A DNA stretch of 64,000 nucleotides from an uncultured Oscillospiraceae bacterium. GTDB taxonomy: Bacteria > Bacillota > Clostridia > Oscillospirales > Acutalibacteraceae. Below the pieces are notes generated by a model. That model was not told the DNA's origin. It did no database searches and saw nothing but the letters and a program-made list of their open reading frames with translations. Within the stretch, counting starts at the first letter, position 1. Each line of letters begins with the position of its first letter. The stretch lies in the NCBI GenBank assembly GCA_902492455.1, contig CABULH010000002.1, positions 216,534-280,533 on the forward strand, given 5' to 3'. Shown here piece by piece: positions 34,875 to 44,109 of the stretch. A program made the position numbers and the translations under genes.

Positions 34875-37800
34875 ATGCTGTATCCCGACAAAGAGGCCCC
34901 GGTGCTGGACGAAGAGCTGTTCCGGCATCCCACCGCCCCCTACCGGGGAGCGCCCTTCTGGGCGTGGAACTGCCGCCTGGACAAGGAGGAGCTGCGCCGG
35001 CAGATCGGCTGTTTCCGGGAGATGGGCTTCGGCGGCTTTCACATCCATTCCCGTACCGGTATGGCTACCCCCTATCTGCAGCCGGAATTCTTTGATCTGG
35101 TCCGGTTCTGCGTGGAGGAGGCGGAAAAGCAGGGGCTGCGGGTGTGGCTTTATGACGAGGACCGCTGGCCCTCCGGCGCGGCCGGAGGACTGGTAACCCG
35201 GAACAAGTCCTTCCGGGAGCGGCGGCTGCGGCTTTCCCCGGAAGACCGGACCGACGACCGGCCAATGGAACAGGCGCTGGAGGAAGGAGCCCCCTATTAT
35301 CTCGCCAGCTACCGGGTGCGACTGACGCCGGAAGGGACCCTGGCGGGCTATCAGCGGGTTTCCCGGGCGGAAAAGGGGGCGGATATCCGCCATGCCTTTG
35401 TGCTGCCGGGAGAGGAAAGCCCATGGTTCAATAACCAGGCTTATCTGGACACCCTCAATCCGGCGGCGGTGGACGCCTTTATCCACACCACCCACGACCG
35501 GTATGCCGCGGCGGTGGGAGAATTTTTCGGCGGGACCATCCCCGCCGTCTTTACCGACGAGCCCCGGCCCTCCTTCCGCCGCCGGCTGGCCTTCGCCGCC
35601 GGGAAGGAGGGGGTGGAAACCGCCTGGACGCCGGATTTTCCGGCGACATTTGAAGCGGCTTACGGCTATTCCCTGCCGGAACGGCTGCCGGAGATATTCT
35701 GGGATCTGCCGGATGGCCGGGTATCCCAGGTCCGCTGGCAGTATCACGATCACGTCACCCAGCGGTTTGTTTCCGCTTTCCCGGCCCGCTGCGCCGCCTG
35801 GTGCCGGGATCACGGGCTGCTGCTCACCGGCCATATGCTGCAGGAGGACACCCTTTTCGACCAGACCTGTGCGGTGGGAGAGGCCATGCGCTGCTACCGG
35901 GCCTTCCCCCTGCCAGGTATCGATATTCTCTGCGACGCGGTGCATCTGGGTACGGCGAAACAGGCCCAGTCCGCCGCCCGGCAGGAGGGCCGGGAAGGGG
36001 TGCTCTCCGAGCTGTATGGCGTCACCCATTGGGATTTCGATTTCCGGGGTCACAAGTTCCAGGGGGATTGGCAGGCGGCGTTGGGAATCACCCAGCGGGT
36101 GCCCCATCTCTCCTGGACCTCCATGGAGGGGGAGGCCAAACGAGATTATCCCGCCTCCATTCATTATCAATCCCCATGGTACAAGGAATACGGCTATATT
36201 GAGGATCATTTCGCCCGGCTGAACACCGTTCTCACCCGGGGAAAGCCGGTGGTGAACATCGGCGTGATCCATCCCATTGAAAGCTACTGGCTCCATTGGG
36301 GGCCGGGAGACACCGGCGGGGCCCGGCGGCAGGTGCTGGAGGAACGGTTCCGGGATCTGACCCACTGGCTGCTCCAGGGACTGGTGGATTTCGATTTCAT
36401 CAGCGAAGCCTCCCTGCCTGATCTGGGCGGCGTGGAGGCGGGAACGCTCCGGGTGGGACAGATGCGCTACGATGTGGTGCTGGTTCCCGGCTGCGAGACC
36501 CTGCGCACCGCCACCCTGGAGCGGCTGGAAGCCTTCCGGCAGGCGGGCGGGCGGCTGCTCTTCTTGGGAGAGCCGCCCCGGCTGGAAAACGCTCTCCCCT
36601 CCCGGCGGGGGGAGCGCCTGGCCCGCTCCGCCGCGGTGCTGCCCTTTGAGCGCAGCGCCCTGCTGACGGCGCTGGCGGACCGGCGGTTCTGCACCCTGCG
36701 GGAGGAGAACGGCGAGGAATGCCGCCGGTACGTCGGCCAGATCAGGCAGGACGGCGGGGTGCGGTGGCTGTTCCTGGCACCCTGCGTCAAGCCCTCCTGC
36801 CCCGATGTGGCTCCCGCGGCCCGGCTGCGGCTGACCCTGCGGGGCCGGTGGAAGGCCGTGCGTTATGACACCCTCACCGGTTCGACCCAGTCCCTGCCGG
36901 GAAAACGGCGGGGGACGGTGGAAGAAGAGGGAAGCACCCTGCTGGAACCGGTACTCTATCCTCAGGACAGCCTGCTGCTCCGGTTGGAGCCGGCGGAAGA
37001 AGCCGGGGAAGACCAGGAGCCGCCGTCATCTAAGCCGCTGCGGCGGATGATACGCCGGGCGGAAGGGGCCTGCTTTACCCGGGAGGAACCCAATGTGCTG
37101 CTGCTGGATCGGTTTCAGGGCCTGTTGGATGGAAAGCCGGTGGGGCCGACGGAGGGGGAAGAGGTGCTGCGGCTGGACAACCGCATCCGGGATATGCTGG
37201 GACTGCCGCCCCGCACCAACAAGTTCACCCAGCCCTGGGTGACTCCGGCGGAACTGCCCAAGAACAAAGTAACGGTTGTTACCAATATATATGCCGCCTG
37301 CCTGCAGGAGGGAGTATCCCTGGGACTGGAGAGGGCGGAGGAAGCCTGTATCCGGCTCAACGGCGAACCGGTGCCCATGAAGGATTGCGGCTGGTATGTA
37401 GATCGGGCCATTTCCACGGTCCCCCTTCCCCCCCTGCGGGCGGGAGAAAACCGGTTGGAGGTGACTTGGCCCTACGGGCCTCGCAGCGGTTTGGAGAGTC
37501 TGTACATCCTGGGGGATTTCGACGTGGAGCTGTCCGGGACCCGGGCGGTGATCCGGCCTCCCCGCCGGGAACTGGGCTTCGGCTCCATCACCGGCCAGGG
37601 GATGCCCTTCTACGGAGGCAATCTCACCTATCGCCTGCCGGTGGATATGCCCTTTGCAGGCGGCAGGCTGACGGTGCGGGTACCCGCTTACCGGGGTGCG
37701 CTGGTGAAGGCGGCGCTGGATGGGAAGCCCCTGGGACGAATCGTTTTCGCGCCTTATGAAGCGTCGGCAGAGGAGGTGGCGGCGGGGCCGCACACCCTGG

Positions 37801-38000
37801 AGCTGACCCTGTACGGCAATCGGTTCAACACCTTCGGTTCGCTGCACAACATCAACACCGCCGACCGGTGGTACGGCTTCACCCATTGGCGTTCGACGGG
37901 AGACGCCTGGTGCGACGAATACCGGCTGAAAGAGACGGGCATCCTTGCCGGGCCGGAGATCCTATTGGAAGAGCGGCATGCCGCTGTTAATGAGAAATAA
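34875..38000 (+). CDS. Glycoside hydrolase, GH106-like (alpha-L-rhamnosidase type)
   Basis: The 1041-residue protein has no signal peptide, so it acts in the cytoplasm on imported oligosaccharide. The N-terminal barrel begins APFWAWNCRLDKEELRRQI, then FGGFHIHSRTGM and RVWLYDEDRWPSGAAGG. This is the pattern of large GH106-like hydrolases, and the beta-sandwich C-terminal part fits. ATG 34875 has GGAAGG 7 nt before it; the frame upstream runs into the repeat region. Family assignment is by recognition only, and rhamnose specificity is not shown. It is followed at 20 nt by an FAD oxidoreductase gene. Confidence 0.68.
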   Translation: MLYPDKEAPVLDEELFRHPTAPYRGAPFWAWNCRLDKEELRRQIGCFREMGFGGFHIHSRTGMATPYLQPEFFDLVRFCVEEAEKQGLRVWLYDEDRWPSGAAGGLVTRNKSFRERRLRLSPEDRTDDRPMEQALEEGAPYYLASYRVRLTPEGTLAGYQRVSRAEKGADIRHAFVLPGEESPWFNNQAYLDTLNPAAVDAFIHTTHDRYAAAVGEFFGGTIPAVFTDEPRPSFRRRLAFAAGKEGVETAWTPDFPATFEAAYGYSLPERLPEIFWDLPDGRVSQVRWQYHDHVTQRFVSAFPARCAAWCRDHGLLLTGHMLQEDTLFDQTCAVGEAMRCYRAFPLPGIDILCDAVHLGTAKQAQSAARQEGREGVLSELYGVTHWDFDFRGHKFQGDWQAALGITQRVPHLSWTSMEGEAKRDYPASIHYQSPWYKEYGYIEDHFARLNTVLTRGKPVVNIGVIHPIESYWLHWGPGDTGGARRQVLEERFRDLTHWLLQGLVDFDFISEASLPDLGGVEAGTLRVGQMRYDVVLVPGCETLRTATLERLEAFRQAGGRLLFLGEPPRLENALPSRRGERLARSAAVLPFERSALLTALADRRFCTLREENGEECRRYVGQIRQDGGVRWLFLAPCVKPSCPDVAPAARLRLTLRGRWKAVRYDTLTGSTQSLPGKRRGTVEEEGSTLLEPVLYPQDSLLLRLEPAEEAGEDQEPPSSKPLRRMIRRAEGACFTREEPNVLLLDRFQGLLDGKPVGPTEGEEVLRLDNRIRDMLGLPPRTNKFTQPWVTPAELPKNKVTVVTNIYAACLQEGVSLGLERAEEACIRLNGEPVPMKDCGWYVDRAISTVPLPPLRAGENRLEVTWPYGPRSGLESLYILGDFDVELSGTRAVIRPPRRELGFGSITGQGMPFYGGNLTYRLPVDMPFAGGRLTVRVPAYRGALVKAALDGKPLGRIVFAPYEASAEEVAAGPHTLELTLYGNRFNTFGSLHNINTADRWYGFTHWRSTGDAWCDEYRLKETGILAGPEILLEERHAAVNEK

Positions 38001-38020
38001 GGAGCAAGGAGGCGGATGAT

Positions 38021-39718
38021 ATGAAATTCGTGGAGCACGAAGCCGATCTGTGCGTGGTGGGCGGCGGTCTGGCCGGCACCTGCGCCGCGGTGGCGGCGGC
38101 ACGCCGGGGCATCCGGGTGGTGCTGATGCAGGACCGGCCGGTGCTGGGAGGCAATGCTTCCGGGGAAATCCGCATGTGGGTGTGCGGCGCCCACGGGGAC
38201 AACAACCGGGAGACGGGCATCATCGAGGAGATGGAGCTGGAGAATTTTTACCGCAATACCGGCCTCAGCTATTCGGTGTGGGACAGTGTGGTATATGAGA
38301 AGGCGATGCTGGAGCCCAATCTCACCCTCCTGCTCAACTGCACCTGCCAGGAGGCGATGATGGAGGGACGCCGCATCGCGGCGGTGAAGGGCTGGCAGAT
38401 GACCTCCGAGACCTATCATACGGTGCGGGCTGCCCTGTTTGCCGATTGTTCCGGCGATTCCATTCTGGCCCCCCTCACCGGCGCGGAATTCCGGCTGGGC
38501 CGGGAGAGCCGGGCGGAATTCGGGGAACCCATCGCGCCGGAGCTGGCGGATCGGAGAACCATGGGTAACAGCTGTTTGTTTCAGATTCGGGAAACCGACC
38601 GGCCCCAGCCCTTTATTCCGCCGGAATGGGCGTATGTGTTTCCCACTGACGACGACATGCCCTTCCGGGAGCATCATATCGGCACCAACTACTGGTGGAT
38701 CGAGCTGGGAGGCGACCGGGACAGCATCCACGACGCCGACGCGCTGCGGCATGAGCTGCTGCGCATCGCCCTGGGGGTGTGGGATCATGTGAAGAACCGG
38801 GGAGATCACGGGGCGGACAACTGGGTGCTGGACTGGATCGGCTTCCTTCCCGGCAAGCGGGAGAGCCGTCGGTATGTGGGGGATGTGATCATCACCCAGC
38901 AGGACGTGGAGGCAGGCGGGCCTTTCCAGGATATCGTGGCCTACGGCGGCTGGACTATGGACGACCACTTCCCTGCTGGGTTCGGACACAAGGAAAGCTA
39001 TCCCACCATCCATCATCCCGCGCCCTCTCCCTGGGGCATTCCCTGGCGGAGCCTATATTCGGTGAACATCGAAAACCTGGCCTTCGCAGGGCGGAATATC
39101 AGCGTCACCCACACCGCCCTCAGTTCCTCCCGGGTGATGGCCACCTGCGCCCTGTTGGGGCAGGCGGTGGGCACCGGAGCCGCTTTGGCGGTGAAAACCG
39201 GCGCCACCCTCCGGGGGCTGGATGTGCGGAAATTGCAACAAATGTTAATGGAGGACGACTGCTTCCTGCCCGGATTGCGGCGGACTCCCTCCTCCCTGAC
39301 GCTGAAAGCCCGGACCAACGCGGAAGCGCTGCGCAGCGGCATGGACCGGGATTACGGCGGGGAGGACAACGCCTGGACCGGCGCGCCGGGGGACTATGTG
39401 GAATACGCCTTCGATGCGCCCAGGAAAATTGAACGGCTGCGGCTGGTGTTCGATAGCTGCCTGAACCGGAATTATCACAATATGCCCTGCCTCTACCGGC
39501 TGGAGGAACCCCGGTACAAGCTGCCGGAAACCCTGATCCGGGATTATGAGGTGGTGGGGCTGCTGAAGGGGGAGGAAATTCCCCTGCTGCGGGCGGCGGA
39601 CAACCGCCGCAGGCTGGTCTATCACCCCATCGGCCGGGAGCTGGACGCCATCCGGGTTATTCCCCGGCGGACCTGGGGGGCGGCGGCGTGCCGGATTTTC
39701 GCCATGGATGTGGAATAA
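38021..39718 (+). CDS. FAD-dependent oxidoreductase (FAD_oxidored/PF12831 type)
   Basis: The 565-residue protein starts with a dinucleotide-binding fold (DLCVVGGGLAGTCAAVAAAR, residues about 9-28), then VLGGNASGEIRMWVCGAHGD. A second FAD contact (NIENLAFAGRNISVTHTALS) lies near residue 350. The last 120 residues form a separate beta-rich domain (VEYAFDAPRKIERLRLVFDS), as in family members beside glycosidases. It is cytoplasmic. Its position between a GH106-like and a GH27 gene suggests it oxidises a sugar or glycoside, but the substrate is unknown. The ATG lies behind AGGAGG. Confidence 0.82.
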   Translation: MKFVEHEADLCVVGGGLAGTCAAVAAARRGIRVVLMQDRPVLGGNASGEIRMWVCGAHGDNNRETGIIEEMELENFYRNTGLSYSVWDSVVYEKAMLEPNLTLLLNCTCQEAMMEGRRIAAVKGWQMTSETYHTVRAALFADCSGDSILAPLTGAEFRLGRESRAEFGEPIAPELADRRTMGNSCLFQIRETDRPQPFIPPEWAYVFPTDDDMPFREHHIGTNYWWIELGGDRDSIHDADALRHELLRIALGVWDHVKNRGDHGADNWVLDWIGFLPGKRESRRYVGDVIITQQDVEAGGPFQDIVAYGGWTMDDHFPAGFGHKESYPTIHHPAPSPWGIPWRSLYSVNIENLAFAGRNISVTHTALSSSRVMATCALLGQAVGTGAALAVKTGATLRGLDVRKLQQMLMEDDCFLPGLRRTPSSLTLKARTNAEALRSGMDRDYGGEDNAWTGAPGDYVEYAFDAPRKIERLRLVFDSCLNRNYHNMPCLYRLEEPRYKLPETLIRDYEVVGLLKGEEIPLLRAADNRRRLVYHPIGRELDAIRVIPRRTWGAAACRIFAMDVE

Positions 39719-39800
39719 ACGCCTGCGTCCGCAGACGTTCAGAGGATAAATACAGGCTATAAAACGCTCGTTACTTCTAAAACAGAGAGAGGCCATTGTT

Positions 39801-40919
39801 ATGATACTGAAAACGCCGCCCCTGGGCTGGAATTCCTGGAATACCTTCGCATCCCAGATCAACGACGAACTGATCCGGGAAAGCGCCCGGGCCATGGTGG
39901 AGACCGGGTTGAAGGACGCGGGATATGAATATGTGGTAATCGACGACTGCTGGGCGGAAAAGGAACGGGGAGCGGACGGCCGCCTGCGCCACGACCGGGA
40001 AAAATTCCCCCGGGGAATCCGGGATCTGGCGGATTATGTGCACAGCCTGGGGCTGAAGCTGGGCATCTATTCCTGCGCGGGGGAACGCACCTGCGCAGGT
40101 TATCCCGGCAGCTATGACCATGAGTTCATCGACGCGGCCACCTTCGCCGAGTGGGAAGTGGATTTTCTGAAATACGACTACTGCTTCCGACCCCGGGAAA
40201 CCCCCGGGCACCTGCTGTACAAGCGGATGGGGGCGGCGCTGGCGAACTGCGGGCGGGATATCCTTTTCAACGCCTGCAGCTGGGGGGCGGACAATACCCG
40301 GGAATGGATCAAATCCACAGGCGCTCACACCTGGCGCTCCACCGGGGATATTTTCGATTCCTGGGAATCGGTGAAAAAGCTGGCGATGCAGCAGACGGAT
40401 ATCCAGGCCACCAACGGGCTGGGCTGCTTCAACGATATGGATATGCTGGTGGTGGGCATGGGCGGCAACGGCCACGTGGGTCTCACCGGCTGCACCGACG
40501 AGGAATACCGGCTCCATTTCTCCCTGTGGGCCTTGCTGGGATCCCCCCTATTCATCGGCTGCGACATCCGCGATATGAGCGACGCCACCAGGGAGACCCT
40601 CACCAACCGCCGGGTCATCGCCGTCAATCAGGACCCGGCGGGGCGGCAGCCCTTTATGATCAACAGCCACGGCGACCGGCCGGTTTGGGTACGGATGCTG
40701 GAGGGCGGCGACTACGCCATCGGACTGTTCAACCTGCTGGACAATCCCAGCCGGTTCCACTTCAGCATCGCGGATTTCGGCCTGAGCCGGGTGTGCGGCA
40801 AACAGTTGGAGCTGCAGGATCTGTGGAGCGGCGAAACCCGGATGCTCCAGGACTTCTACTGCGAGACGCTGCCGGCCCACGGCTTCCGGCTCTTCCGGGC
40901 CGTGATGCGGGATGCCTGA
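39801..40919 (+). CDS. Alpha-galactosidase, glycoside hydrolase family 27
   Basis: The 372-residue protein has the GH27 start (PPLGWNSWNTFA, then VIDDCW) and both catalytic regions. The nucleophile is Asp126 in FLKYDYC and the acid/base is Asp183 in RSTGDIF. The barrel is followed by a short beta domain (about 290-372). No signal peptide is present, so it cleaves terminal alpha-galactose (or a related alpha-linked sugar such as beta-L-arabinopyranose) inside the cell. Start: ATG 39801. A small zinc-ribbon gene overlaps its last 8 nt, implying translational coupling. Confidence 0.93.
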   Translation: MILKTPPLGWNSWNTFASQINDELIRESARAMVETGLKDAGYEYVVIDDCWAEKERGADGRLRHDREKFPRGIRDLADYVHSLGLKLGIYSCAGERTCAGYPGSYDHEFIDAATFAEWEVDFLKYDYCFRPRETPGHLLYKRMGAALANCGRDILFNACSWGADNTREWIKSTGAHTWRSTGDIFDSWESVKKLAMQQTDIQATNGLGCFNDMDMLVVGMGGNGHVGLTGCTDEEYRLHFSLWALLGSPLFIGCDIRDMSDATRETLTNRRVIAVNQDPAGRQPFMINSHGDRPVWVRMLEGGDYAIGLFNLLDNPSRFHFSIADFGLSRVCGKQLELQDLWSGETRMLQDFYCETLPAHGFRLFRAVMRDA

Positions 40920-41145
40920 CCGGGAAGGGAGCGGCGGGGGCTGCTGCGCCCGCTGCGGCGGCCCGCTGGGCCGGGACGATGTGGGATTGTTCCGCAAGCT
41001 GGTTTTCCGGGGGGCGGAGACAGGCTTCCTCTGCAAAGCCTGTCTGGCGGAGGATTTCCGCTGCGACACCGCTTTACTGGATAAGAAGATCCGCCAGTTT
41101 CGTGAGGCGGGATGCCTGCTTTTTCAGGAGGCGGAGGAGGGATGA
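40912..41145 (+). CDS. Small cysteine-rich (zinc-ribbon-like) protein
   Basis: The 77-residue protein has two Cys-x-x-Cys knuckles (CCARCGG at residues 11-17 and CKACLAEDFRC around 41-51) plus a helical tail (LLDKKIRQFREAGCLLF). This is the layout of a small treble-clef or zinc-ribbon fold. Similar short proteins occur in Clostridia beside carbohydrate genes, by memory; none has a proven role. The ATG overlaps the GH27 end by 8 nt, and its own stop overlaps the next ATG (ATGA), so all three are translationally coupled. Metal-dependent regulation or chaperoning is possible. Confidence 0.72.
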   Translation: MPDREGSGGGCCARCGGPLGRDDVGLFRKLVFRGAETGFLCKACLAEDFRCDTALLDKKIRQFREAGCLLFQEAEEG

Positions 41146-42869
41146 AACAAATGAAGAAACGCCTGTTAACTTTTTTACTGGCAGGGGCGCTGCTGTTCTC
41201 CGCCGCCGGATGCGGGCAGACCCCGGCGGAAAGCCGGCCGGTTTCCGGCTCTTCCGCTGCGGTGGCCGAAAGCGCTGTGTCGGAAGGAACCGGAAGCGCC
41301 GGGGAGGATGCTTCCGGCGGTCTGGTGTTGGAGGGCGGCTTCCGGGCGGTGACCTATCCTGCCGAGGCAGTGCAGACTCTGGAGCAGCGGGGACTTTCCG
41401 CCGATGAATTTGCCGGCAGGGCCGCCGCGGGCCACAATTACAGCGGCAACGGCGGCCACAGCGGCAGCGGCTTGGTGATCTCTCCCCGCTATACCCTGCG
41501 GGTGAACGGCCGGGAGGTACCGGTATACGCTGCCCAGGTGTTTATCGGCAGCGACGGAGGCAGGGGAGCGCTCCACGCCTTCGCGGTGGTGGAGACCCAG
41601 GGAGAGGTTCGGCTCACCGCCGCGCTGCGCAAGCTGGACGGCGCTCCCGCCGACGCGGTGGTGCTGCCCGCGTCCCTGGGAGTGAAACCGGCGGTATCCG
41701 GCGATACGGTGACTTTGAACGCGGACGGGCCAGGATCCTATACGGTGCTGGTGGACGGCGCTTCCCAGGACAGCGCCTTCACCCTGTTCGTCCGGACCGC
41801 CCGGGATGAGGAGAAGGAAATTCAGGAATACAGGGACGCCTACGGTGAGGATCACGTGCTGGTGTACGAGCCGGGGCTGCATGAGGTGGATTTCATCGAC
41901 ATTCCCTCCAATGATTATGTGGTTTATCTGCGCACCGGTGCGCTGCTGCTGGCGAAGCACAAGTTCGATATCCGCAGCGACGAGGAGAACAGCACTGTCC
42001 GGGAGGAGGGGATCGACGGAAAGATCGGCACCGGTCAGAAGCGCTTCCCCTTTATCAACTGCCACAGCAAAAAGAACGTCCGCATCGTAGGGGGCGGTAC
42101 CGTCGATTTCACCCCCCTGGACTGGCATGAACGCCGGGGCGTTTTCATGACCTTCACCTGGGATATCCGCATAGAAGGGATCACGCTGGTGAACGCCCCG
42201 GAATGGACCCTCACCACCTACCGCTGTACCAATGTGGACATCAAGGACCTGATTATCTTCGGTTACCGCACCAACAGCGACGGGGTGGCCGTCTGCAATT
42301 CCGTGGACGTGACGGTGAGCGACTGCTTCGCCCGCTCGGGAGACGACCTGTTTGAGGTCAAGACCCTGGGCGGAGACGCTTCCGCCGTCAGCCGGAACGT
42401 GACCTTCCAGGGCTGTGTCGCCTGGGGCGGCAAGGCACGCTGTTTCGGCATCATCGGCGAGGTGAACAGGCCCATTTCCAATGTGGCTTTCCGGGACTGC
42501 GCCATCCTTTACCGGGACGCCACCTGGGACAACGACCGGCTGGGCGGGCTGGTGATCGTAGTGGAGGAAACCGGGGCGGCCATTTCCGGCGTGGTGTTTG
42601 AGAACATCGAGATTTTCCGGGATATGGGCCGGGCCGTCAACTGCTGCATCTATAACCCCCAGCTGCAGGGCTGCCAAGTCACCGGCGTGGAGTTTCGGAA
42701 TATCGCCTATACCGCGGAGATGCCGGCTCAGTTCAAGATGCGGGAGCAGGGCTGCAGCCTGGAGGCGGTGCTGGAAAATGTCAGCGCGGGCGGCGAGCGG
42801 ATCACCCAGGAAAATCTGGACCGGCTGGTGGTGCGGGACGATGCCTGCCGGCTGACGATAACGGGATAA
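41142..42869 (+). CDS. GH28-like right-handed beta-helix lipoprotein
   Basis: The 575-residue lipoprotein has the lipobox FSAAGC. An N-terminal domain (about 60-250, beta-rich) precedes a parallel beta-helix (about 270-560). Within it NSDGVAV near residue 377 and SGDDLFEVK near 399 match the NxD and DD motifs of GH28/GH49-type polysaccharide hydrolases. I do not see the GHG motif of classical polygalacturonases, so specificity or activity may differ. The start overlaps the previous stop (ATGA); an in-frame ATG at 41151 is an alternative. It probably trims polysaccharide at the surface before import. Confidence 0.75.
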   Translation: MKQMKKRLLTFLLAGALLFSAAGCGQTPAESRPVSGSSAAVAESAVSEGTGSAGEDASGGLVLEGGFRAVTYPAEAVQTLEQRGLSADEFAGRAAAGHNYSGNGGHSGSGLVISPRYTLRVNGREVPVYAAQVFIGSDGGRGALHAFAVVETQGEVRLTAALRKLDGAPADAVVLPASLGVKPAVSGDTVTLNADGPGSYTVLVDGASQDSAFTLFVRTARDEEKEIQEYRDAYGEDHVLVYEPGLHEVDFIDIPSNDYVVYLRTGALLLAKHKFDIRSDEENSTVREEGIDGKIGTGQKRFPFINCHSKKNVRIVGGGTVDFTPLDWHERRGVFMTFTWDIRIEGITLVNAPEWTLTTYRCTNVDIKDLIIFGYRTNSDGVAVCNSVDVTVSDCFARSGDDLFEVKTLGGDASAVSRNVTFQGCVAWGGKARCFGIIGEVNRPISNVAFRDCAILYRDATWDNDRLGGLVIVVEETGAAISGVVFENIEIFRDMGRAVNCCIYNPQLQGCQVTGVEFRNIAYTAEMPAQFKMREQGCSLEAVLENVSAGGERITQENLDRLVVRDDACRLTITG

Positions 42870-42894
42870 ACGGAATATAAACGGAATAAAGAGA

Positions 42895-42933
42895 AACAGA
42901 AGCGGACGTCCTTTCAGGGCGTCCGTTTCTGTT
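42895..42933 (+). terminator. Terminator at the end of the glycan operon
   Basis: AACAGAAGCGGACG and CGTCCGTTTCTGTT pair over 14 bp with one G-U around an 11-nt loop, 25 nt after the stop codon. A T-rich stretch (TGTTTTCTTTTC) follows. Confidence 0.82.
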
Positions 42934-42999
42934 GTAATGTTTTCTTTTCTTCCCGGGTTATAGAGGTAGAGGCTCTATTTCTGTGGGGAGGAAAGAAAG

Positions 43000-43578
43000 A
43001 TGAAAAAAGGAAAAAGATACCTGGCGCTGACTTTGGCTTTGCTGCTTCCGGTTGTGTGGGCGGCGGGCTGCGGCAGCGGAAATCCGCCGGAAAGCGGCGG
43101 AGGGGTGGGGACGAGGCGGACGGTAGGGGAAATAGCGGCGGGAGAGATGCCGGCGGATTTCCGTTTTTCCTTGACCTGGGGCTGCTACGGCGTCAGCTCC
43201 TACGACAGCGCCACCGGCAGGCTGGTAAAAACCTCCGACGCCACCCGGCCGGAAGAGTATACCGCCACCTATTTTCTGGATCGGGAGGAGTTGGAGGCGG
43301 TGTGGCGGGAGATCTGCCGGATCGGGGTGTTTCGGTACCCCGACAACTACGATCCCCATAAGGGGCAGATGGCTTCCAGCCCCTCCATGACCCTGATCCT
43401 GACGGTGCAGGCGGCGGGCGGGGAGAAAACCATCGCCTGCCGGGAGATCTCCCTGGGATACAGGGCGAAGAATCCCAGCGGTCAGCGCTTCCTCAGCGGC
43501 TGTCAAGCGATTGTGCAGCGGCTGGAATCCTCGGCGGCCTGGCAGGCGCTGCCGGAATACGAATTTCTGTATGACTGA
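43000..43578 (+). CDS. Hypothetical lipoprotein
   Basis: The 192-residue protein has a lipoprotein signal (AAGC, Cys24), then a Gly-rich linker. A compact alpha/beta domain follows (FRFSLTWGCYGVSSYDSATG, then LDREELEAVWREICRIGVFR). I do not recognise a family name. It stands alone between the operon terminator and the BlaI promoter, so it is probably monocistronic. The ATG follows GGGGAGGAAAG. Its role is unknown; an outer-surface position is expected from the lipid anchor. Confidence 0.75.
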   Translation: MKKGKRYLALTLALLLPVVWAAGCGSGNPPESGGGVGTRRTVGEIAAGEMPADFRFSLTWGCYGVSSYDSATGRLVKTSDATRPEEYTATYFLDREELEAVWREICRIGVFRYPDNYDPHKGQMASSPSMTLILTVQAAGGEKTIACREISLGYRAKNPSGQRFLSGCQAIVQRLESSAAWQALPEYEFLYD

Positions 43579-43645
43579 AGCGCGTCCAAAAGAAGCATAG
43601 CCGGAGAGGGGCCGGCGGGCCGCTGGTAAATATTGATTCAGGGGG

Positions 43646-43702
43646 TTGACAGGAGAGGTTGAACGCGTTAAACTAGAGTCATAAGGTTTAATGCGTTCAA
43701 CC
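43646..43702 (+). promoter_or_regulatory. Promoter with twin palindromic operators (BlaI-type control)
   Basis: TTGACA (43646-43651), 17 bp, then TAAACT (43669-43674). Two near-palindromic 16-mers, GTTGAACGCGTTAAAC at 43658-43673 and GTTTAATGCGTTCAAC at 43686-43701, cover the -10 box and the start region. They are also inverted relative to each other. This fits repression by the BlaI-type protein encoded next. Confidence 0.8.
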
Positions 43703-43718
43703 AAAAGGAGGCCGGAAT

Positions 43719-44105
43719 ATGGAAACGCCCCGGATTTTTGAAAGCGAATATCGGTTCTGCGAGATTCTTTGGGAGAATGAGCCGGTAAACAGCACCGAAC
43801 TGGTACACCTGTGCGCCCAGCGGCTGGGATGGAAGAAGCCCACCACCTATACCGTCATCCGCCGGCTGGCCCAGCGGGGGGTGCTGAAAACCGAAAACGC
43901 CGTGGTGACCTCCCTGGTATCCCGGGAAGAGGTGCGTGAGGCGGAGAGCCGGGAATTTCTGGAGAAGAATTTCGGCGGCTCCCTGCCCGGCTTTATCGCC
44001 GCCTTCGCCCGGCGGCAGGCGCTGACCCCCGAAGAGGCGGCGGAGATCCGCCGGATGATCGACGCGTATGCGCCGCCGGAAACGGGCGGAGAGAGGAAGG
44101 GATGA
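43719..44105 (+). CDS. BlaI/MecI/CopY family transcriptional repressor
   Basis: The 128-residue protein has the winged-helix of the family (FCEILWENEPVNSTELVHLC, then KKPTTYTVIRRLAQRGVLKT). The C-terminal part (LTPEEAAEIRRMIDAY) is the usual dimerisation region that is cleaved by the partner peptidase. It binds DNA as a dimer and is inactivated by a BlaR1/MecR1-like signal. ATG follows AAGGAGG, 17 nt after the operator. The M56 peptidase gene starts 4 nt after its stop. No beta-lactamase is nearby, so the inducing signal need not be a beta-lactam. Confidence 0.93.
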   Translation: METPRIFESEYRFCEILWENEPVNSTELVHLCAQRLGWKKPTTYTVIRRLAQRGVLKTENAVVTSLVSREEVREAESREFLEKNFGGSLPGFIAAFARRQALTPEEAAEIRRMIDAYAPPETGGERKG

Positions 44106-44109
44106 GGAG

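Noticed and set aside
41175..42677. 500-codon minus-strand open frame
   Set aside because: It is the shadow of the beta-helix lipoprotein; no start signal and no protein-like features.
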